Origin: UBA5972 sp964588725
GTDB taxonomy: Bacteria > Pseudomonadota > Alphaproteobacteria > Rhodobacterales > Rhodobacteraceae
Assembly (NCBI GenBank): GCA_964588725.1
Contig: CAZPQL010000025.1
Coordinates: 1-36,307 of the forward strand
DNA: 36,307 nucleotides
Direction of reading: 5' to 3'
The notes under the pieces: generated by a model
Database searches by the model: none
What the model was told of the DNA's origin: nothing
Seen by the model: only the letters and a program-made list of their open reading frames with translations
Shown here: positions 32,272-36,307 of the stretch, in pieces
Layout: every line of letters starts with the position of its first letter
How positions within the stretch are numbered: position 1 is the stretch's first letter
Program-made: the position numbers and the translations under genes

Positions 32272-33096
32272 CTACATCAACCATGCGCGCCGCAACATGT
32301 TCAGCGCCATGACGATAATAAACACGGCAAACACCCGTCGCAGCGGTTTGGGGTCCAGACCGTGGGCCAGTCTCACGCCAAAAGGCGTGGTCAGCATCGT
32401 CATCGACACGATCAGCACAAAAGCCACCACATTGACCTGCCCAACCATGAACGGCGGACGCAATCCAGACGCCACAGGCCCTAGCAAAAAACCGGTTACC
32501 GACGGGATCGCTATGATCACGCCAAACCCCGATGCCGTCGCCACCGCGCGGTGAATGGGCCGCCCGTATAATGTCATCAGAGGCACACCAAATGAGCCAC
32601 CGCCGATCCCCATCAACACGGACAGGACCCCCAATATCGGCGACATGACATAAAGCCTGGGACCACTTGGCATCGCGTCACCCAACCGCCAGTGGGGCCT
32701 GCCGAACGCCAGATACAAACCGACGAGTACGCCAAGCACACCAAAAATTACCATCAGAACCACGCCACGCAGATGACCCGCCGTCGCCATGCCGACCAAC
32801 GCCCCAAATGTGATCCCCGGCCACCAGTCCCGCAATATGTCCCAGTCGACCGCGCCCTTGCGGTGGTGCGCCAGAACCGAGCGGATCGACGTCACCACGA
32901 TCGTCGCCAGCGACGTGGCCAGACAAATTTGCATCAGCCCGTCACCGGAATATCCCAAAGCCGAAAACACAAAATAAAATGCCGGCACCAATATGATACC
33001 ACCGCCCACCCCCAGCAATCCGGCGACCACGCCGGCAAACGCCCCAACCAGCAATAAAAGACCGACCATGGGCAAAAGTCCGGAAAGTTCAGGCAT
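32272..33096 (-). CDS. TauE/SafE-family sulfite or sulfonate exporter
   Basis: A 274-aa polytopic membrane protein with two copies of the family glycine loop (GLLGVGGGIILVP near residue 27 and MGIGGGSFGVPLM in the second half) and about eight transmembrane helices. TauE/SafE proteins export sulfite, sulfoacetate or related anions; the substrate here is unknown and no sulfur-oxidation gene is near. It starts inside the 3' end of dusA (8-base overlap, ATGCCTGA) and converges with DUF1289 (3-base gap). Confidence 0.92.
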   Translation of the reverse strand: MPELSGLLPMVGLLLLVGAFAGVVAGLLGVGGGIILVPAFYFVFSALGYSGDGLMQICLATSLATIVVTSIRSVLAHHRKGAVDWDILRDWWPGITFGALVGMATAGHLRGVVLMVIFGVLGVLVGLYLAFGRPHWRLGDAMPSGPRLYVMSPILGVLSVLMGIGGGSFGVPLMTLYGRPIHRAVATASGFGVIIAIPSVTGFLLGPVASGLRPPFMVGQVNVVAFVLIVSMTMLTTPFGVRLAHGLDPKPLRRVFAVFIIVMALNMLRRAWLM

Positions 33097-34096
33097 CGGC
33101 GACCTCGCGTGTCGCTGTTTGGTCCGGCATGGCGTTCAGGGCCTGCGTGACGACCTCGGATCCCGCGCCCTTGGCGTTGGCGTTTTCCGACAAATAGCGC
33201 CGCCACGCCCGGGCACCGGGTTGCCCGGCGAACAATCCCAGCATGTGCCTCGTGATGTGGTGCAACTGACCGCCGTTCGCAATATGCGCGTCGATATAAC
33301 GGCGCATGTGGTTTGCCACGCCTTGGCGCGTCGGGTGACGACCGGTGCCAAACACCAGCCTGTCAGCATCCCCCAAGACGCCAAAAGGATCGTGATAGGC
33401 TGCGCGGCCGATCATCGCGCCGTCAAAGCCGTCGTCCAGAAATCCCCGCGCCTGATCGAGCGTTTCAATCCCGCCGTTGATGGCAAGGCTAAGGTCTGGA
33501 AACGCGGCCCGCATCCTGCGCACCAGATCATGATCCAGCGGTGGCACGCGCCGGTTGTCTTTCGGGCTGAGCCCCTGCAACCACGCTTTGCGGGCATGGA
33601 TCGCGAAATGATGCACGCCTGCTGCCGCCACGGTTTCCAGAAATTCCGGCAGGATTTGCGCAGGCACCTGATCGTCAACACCGATGCGGCATTTGACTGT
33701 GATTTCGACTTTGGACGCCTCGATCATCGCGCGCGCGCATTCGGCCACAAGCACAGGTTCCTTCATCAAAACCGCACCAAATCGCCCGGATTGCACTCGG
33801 TCCGACGGGCAGCCGATATTGAGGTTGACCTCATCGTAGCCAAAATCACAGGCGATTATTGTGGCCTGCGCCAAAAGCGCGGGGTCCGAACCACCCAGCT
33901 GCAACGCGACGGGGTGTTCGGCGCGGGAAAATCCCAGCAGGCGCGCCGCGTCACCGTGTACCACGGCCTGCGCGGTCACCATTTCGGTGTACAGCAACAC
34001 CTCACGCGATATAGCCCGGTGGAACACCCGGCAATGCCGGTCGGTCCAGTCCATCATGGGAGCGACTGACAATTTTTTATCTAATTTTTTCAGCAT
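33089..34096 (-). CDS. dusA: tRNA-dihydrouridine(20/20a) synthase
   Basis: A 335-aa flavoprotein that reduces uridine to dihydrouridine in the tRNA D-loop. The N-terminal SVAPMMDWTDRHCR, the catalytic Cys96 in NLNIGCPSDRVQSGRFGA, the FMN-phosphate GGI (AINGGIETL) and GAMIGRAAYHDPFG are diagnostic of DusA. The start at 34096 (MLKKLDKK) is the most likely, though a second ATG lies 3 codons upstream; neither has a good RBS. It overlaps the TauE gene and lies 245 bases downstream of nirK. Confidence 0.94.
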   Translation of the reverse strand: MLKKLDKKLSVAPMMDWTDRHCRVFHRAISREVLLYTEMVTAQAVVHGDAARLLGFSRAEHPVALQLGGSDPALLAQATIIACDFGYDEVNLNIGCPSDRVQSGRFGAVLMKEPVLVAECARAMIEASKVEITVKCRIGVDDQVPAQILPEFLETVAAAGVHHFAIHARKAWLQGLSPKDNRRVPPLDHDLVRRMRAAFPDLSLAINGGIETLDQARGFLDDGFDGAMIGRAAYHDPFGVLGDADRLVFGTGRHPTRQGVANHMRRYIDAHIANGGQLHHITRHMLGLFAGQPGARAWRRYLSENANAKGAGSEVVTQALNAMPDQTATREVADA

Positions 34097-34341
34097 GTTA
34101 CACAAATATCAGAATTTATCGGTGGGGGTATATTGCATTGTTTTACCTTCAGCAGCACGCTTTTGCAGAGAGCGGTTTTATTACCGCTCCCACAGATTGG
34201 CGACCGGACGAAAGTTGGATCCCCGAAGGCAGACATTACTTCAGCAACAGAATTTTACCCCTGCCGGCATAAAGGCGTTGATTCCGGTCAGATCGAACCC
34301 TCTGACCGGATAACATCGTGTGTTTGCGAATTCAACAATGG
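34097..34341. promoter_or_regulatory. nirK-dusA gap with two perfect hairpins
   Basis: No gene. TCCGGTCAGA (34283-34292) pairs with TCTGACCGGA (34301-34310) over an 8-base loop, 31 bases after the nirK stop; no T-tract follows on the minus strand. GAGCGGT (34170-34176) pairs with ACCGCTC (34183-34189) over TTTATT. These are probably mRNA-end or terminator structures of nirK. A 92-codon plus-strand ORF over part of this gap is not convincing. Confidence 0.5.
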
Positions 34342-35442
34342 TCAAACGACGGTTGGAGCCATCACCTGTGTCATCAAATCGCTGTTCCACTCGCCCTTGA
34401 CTTTGAAATGAGCGAGCGCCCCAAGGCTGACCGCCTCGATCAGGTTGTGATTGACGTAGGCATAAAGTCCCGGTTGGCGAAAGGTATAAAGCGCGGCCCC
34501 GGCAGAGCCACCGCGTACAAACCAGGTTTCCAGATCCTTTTCCGGTGGGTTGGAAAATTTGCCGGTCTCCCACACGTAATCACCGTGACCGCCAATCAAA
34601 TGCGGGCGTGTATCGAGGTTGGGTTGGGAGTGCACAATAAGAACAGTCTCGCCCACGGTTGCGGTTAGGGCGCTGTCGCCGGTCAGCGACCCTTTGCGCC
34701 CGTTAAAGACAACGTGGGTCGGGACCAGACCATTCATCACATCAAGTGTATCGGCAAACGCATCGGTGACGTCTTCAAACCGCTTGTAATCGCCATTCTC
34801 GTCACGGGGAATATAATGTTCGCTTTCGCCGACAAAGACAACTTTGTCATAGGACAAGCGCTCGCCCTGTTCATCTCGGAGACCATCACGCGGTAAAACC
34901 ATGATACAACCAGACATACCCGAAACCACATGCCATGGGATCATGATGCCACCGGGCGCACAGTGGTACACAAAGGTGCCCGTGCGCGTGGCTTTGAACC
35001 GCAGTACGGTTTTTTCGCCGGGCGCGATCAGCGTCAAAGCCCCACCACCCAAACCGCCCGTGGCAGCGTGAAGGTCAATATTGTGCTCCAGCGAGTTTTC
35101 TGCAGGGTTAGTCAGCGTAAGTTCAACGTAATCGTTCTGATGAACGACCATCATCGGACCGGGAATTGAGCCATTGAACGTCATGGCCTGCATCTTTGTA
35201 CCATCGTCGTCGATTTCGATTTCCTTTTCGACGATGGTCATTTCAAATTCGACAATCGTCGGACCGGTTCTGGCGATCTGGTCGTGGGCGTGGACCAGCG
35301 GCGGCGTCAGCAGGTCCACCTTGCGGCGCGGCAGGGACGCCAGATCAACGGCTCCAGCGTCGGCCGCTGCGACGTAAGATGTGTAGCGCGGTGCGTTTTC
35401 GCTAAAAAGACCGAGACGCTCGAATTTGGCCTGTTGTGTCAT
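34342..35442 (-). CDS. nirK: Copper nitrite reductase with a HemN-like N-terminus (hemN::nirK fusion)
   Basis: A 366-aa protein. From about residue 36 (LPRRKVDLL) to the end it is a class I copper nitrite reductase (NO2- to NO). Type 1 copper ligands His120, Cys161, His171, Met176 (CAPGGIMIPWHVVSGM) and type 2 ligands His125, His160, His332 (NHNLIEA) are all present, as are the catalytic Asp123 and His281. Family members carry a Sec or Tat signal peptide. Here residues 1-23 instead read like the start of HemN (RLGLF... PRYTSY), with no hydrophobic stretch. The true start at 35442 follows a 2-base predicted leader. It is divergent from fnrL. Confidence 0.9.
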   Translation of the reverse strand: MTQQAKFERLGLFSENAPRYTSYVAAADAGAVDLASLPRRKVDLLTPPLVHAHDQIARTGPTIVEFEMTIVEKEIEIDDDGTKMQAMTFNGSIPGPMMVVHQNDYVELTLTNPAENSLEHNIDLHAATGGLGGGALTLIAPGEKTVLRFKATRTGTFVYHCAPGGIMIPWHVVSGMSGCIMVLPRDGLRDEQGERLSYDKVVFVGESEHYIPRDENGDYKRFEDVTDAFADTLDVMNGLVPTHVVFNGRKGSLTGDSALTATVGETVLIVHSQPNLDTRPHLIGGHGDYVWETGKFSNPPEKDLETWFVRGGSAGAALYTFRQPGLYAYVNHNLIEAVSLGALAHFKVKGEWNSDLMTQVMAPTVV

Positions 35443-35450
35443 TAACTGAC

Positions 35451-35490
35451 ATTGTAGGCTTTGTTTCAGCCTTGCTTTGATCCATATCAA
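35451..35490 (-). promoter_or_regulatory. nirK promoter: perfect FNR box plus TACAAT -10
   Basis: TTGAT-CCAT-ATCAA (35477-35490) is a perfect FNR-type palindrome. On the minus strand TACAAT (35456 to 35451) is a -10, predicting a start near 35444, so the box is centred near -40, as in class II FNR activation. The predicted 5' leader before the nirK ATG (35442) is about 2 bases. The same box lies about 20 bases before the fnrL start, so it can also serve autoregulation of fnrL. Confidence 0.75.
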
Positions 35491-35503
35491 TCGCCGGAAA
35501 ATC

Positions 35504-36256
35504 ATGTCGTATTCCACTTCGTCTCTGCCGTTTGCCAAAGAAGACTGTGGCAGCTGTCCGATCCGGTTTCGGGCTGTATGTTCACGGAGCAACGAACAAG
35601 AGCTGGCGATTCTTGAGAAAATGAAGACGTATAAAACTTACGGAGCCGGGCAAACGTTGGTCTGGGCCGGCGACGAAATGCAGTTTATCGGGTCAGTGGT
35701 CGTTGGTGTGGCGGCGTTGTCAAAAACCATGGAGGACGGGCGCCGTCAGATGGTCGGTCTGCTGCTGCCCAGCGATTTCGTGGGTCGTCCGGGTCGTGAT
35801 CTGGCACCTTATGATATTGTTGCCATCACCGATGTGACCCTGTGCCGGTTTCAAAAAGGCCCGTTTGAAAAGCTGATGCAAAACTCGGCGTCTGTGGGTC
35901 CGCGGCTATTGGAAATGACTTTGGACGAACTTGATGCTGCGCGGGAATGGATGTTGTTGTTGGGCCGCAAAACCGCCCGTGAAAAAATTGCCAGTCTGTT
36001 GGCCATTTTCGCAAAAAGGGATTCCCATTTGAAGTATCGGCACAACACCGGGGCTGTGGCCTTTGATCTGCCATTGTCGCGTGAATCCATGGCCGATTAT
36101 CTGGGACTGACACTGGAAACAGCAAGCCGCCAGATGTCGGCGCTCAAACGCGAGGGCGTCATTAAATTGCAGGGCAAGCGCCATATAACGGTTCCGGATC
36201 TGGCGCGACTTCTGAACGAAACCGGCGATGACGCCGACGGCGGTCTGCCGGCCTAG
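35504..36256 (+). CDS. fnrL: FNR-family [4Fe-4S] oxygen-sensing regulator FnrL
   Basis: A 250-aa Crp/Fnr regulator. The N-terminal cluster ligands are Cys15, Cys18 and Cys26 (DCGSCPIRFRAVC), with the fourth at Cys114 (VTLCRF), as in FnrL of Rhodobacter. The cNMP-like fold is followed by a dimer helix (EMTLDELDAAREWMLLLGRK) and the HTH with recognition helix ETASRQ (Glu205, Ser208, Arg209), which reads TTGAT-N4-ATCAA boxes. Under low oxygen FnrL activates respiration, heme-biosynthesis and denitrification genes. GGAAAA lies 4 bases before the ATG; an upstream TTG (35477) lies within the FNR box. Confidence 0.96.
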   Translation: MSYSTSSLPFAKEDCGSCPIRFRAVCSRSNEQELAILEKMKTYKTYGAGQTLVWAGDEMQFIGSVVVGVAALSKTMEDGRRQMVGLLLPSDFVGRPGRDLAPYDIVAITDVTLCRFQKGPFEKLMQNSASVGPRLLEMTLDELDAAREWMLLLGRKTAREKIASLLAIFAKRDSHLKYRHNTGAVAFDLPLSRESMADYLGLTLETASRQMSALKREGVIKLQGKRHITVPDLARLLNETGDDADGGLPA

Positions 36257-36307
36257 AGCCGCATCCTTTTTATCTGAATCAGCGGAGCGGCTCTATCCTT
36301 TTGATCT
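36254..36307 (+). terminator. Hairpin overlapping the fnrL stop, with direct repeats
   Basis: TAGAGCCGC (36254-36262), which includes the fnrL stop codon TAG, pairs with GCGGCTCTA (36287-36295), and a T-rich run (TCCTTTT) follows. ATCCTTTTTATCT (36263-36275) recurs as ATCCTTTTGATCT (36295-36307), 12 of 13 bases alike. It may be a terminator or a copy of a dispersed palindromic repeat. The window ends here. Confidence 0.55.

Noticed and set aside
34133..34411. 92-codon plus-strand ORF between dusA and nirK
   Set aside because: No ribosome-binding site, no domain, overlaps two hairpins and the nirK 3' end.
35443..35592. Upstream extension of nirK to 35592
   Set aside because: It would read through the FNR box and into fnrL coding sequence on the opposite strand and would not provide a signal peptide.

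Overview
The window looks like chromosomal DNA of a marine-type alphaproteobacterium of the order Rhodobacterales (Roseobacter group). The basis is family recognition, without any database search: an FnrL-type [4Fe-4S] regulator, a heterotetrameric sarcosine oxidase cluster, a DUF2927 lipoprotein, a DksA-like protein without its zinc-finger cysteines, and the order plsX-fabH-ihfA-merR next to tRNA-Pro. Coding density is high, many genes overlap by 1, 4 or 8 bases, and there is no insertion sequence, prophage or CRISPR array.

Layout. (1) 1-5.2 kb: a partial tRNA-Pro, then a leftward block DUF177/yceD - rpmF - plsX - fabH - ihfA - merR (fatty-acid and phospholipid initiation, ribosomal protein L32, IHF), with a rightward BamE-like lipoprotein gene. 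(2) 5.2-11.6 kb: a leftward housekeeping block dgt - argS - SPOR protein - nagZ - scpA - scpB (dNTP hydrolysis, arginyl-tRNA, cell envelope, chromosome condensation). (3) 11.6-15.7 kb: erpA-like Fe-S carrier, a small secreted protein with a palindrome in its promoter, a membrane-anchored cytochrome c, exonuclease III, an FAD monooxygenase and a DksA-like factor. (4) 15.9-20.9 kb: a tightly coupled seven-gene rightward operon, MoxR ATPase - GNAT - DUF2927/TPR lipoprotein - 56-aa membrane protein - VWA protein - small membrane protein - DedA-family protein. (5) 20.9-24.1 kb: an atypical cytochrome P450, an M48 metalloprotease, a PIN-domain protein and a lipoprotein. (6) 24.2-30.1 kb: sarcosine oxidase soxB-(secreted protein)-soxD-soxA-soxG, interrupted by a foreign small gene and carrying a 27-bp tandem duplication at the soxB 3' end. 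(7) 30.3-34.1 kb: ccmI - ruvX - DUF1289 (rightward) facing dusA - TauE/SafE (leftward). (8) 34.3-36.3 kb: copper nitrite reductase nirK and the divergent oxygen sensor gene fnrL, sharing one perfect FNR box.

The most striking object is nirK. Its encoded N-terminus is not a signal peptide. It is the start of HemN, the oxygen-independent coproporphyrinogen III oxidase (RLGLF...PRYTSY), joined in frame to the mature part of a copper nitrite reductase with all copper ligands intact. HemN is a classical FnrL target often found beside fnrL. The arrangement therefore looks like a hemN::nirK fusion that captured the hemN promoter and FNR box and lost the export signal. If real, the normally periplasmic enzyme would be made in the cytoplasm under oxygen control. 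The second candidate system is the MoxR/VWA envelope operon. Both are inferred from sequence reading alone.
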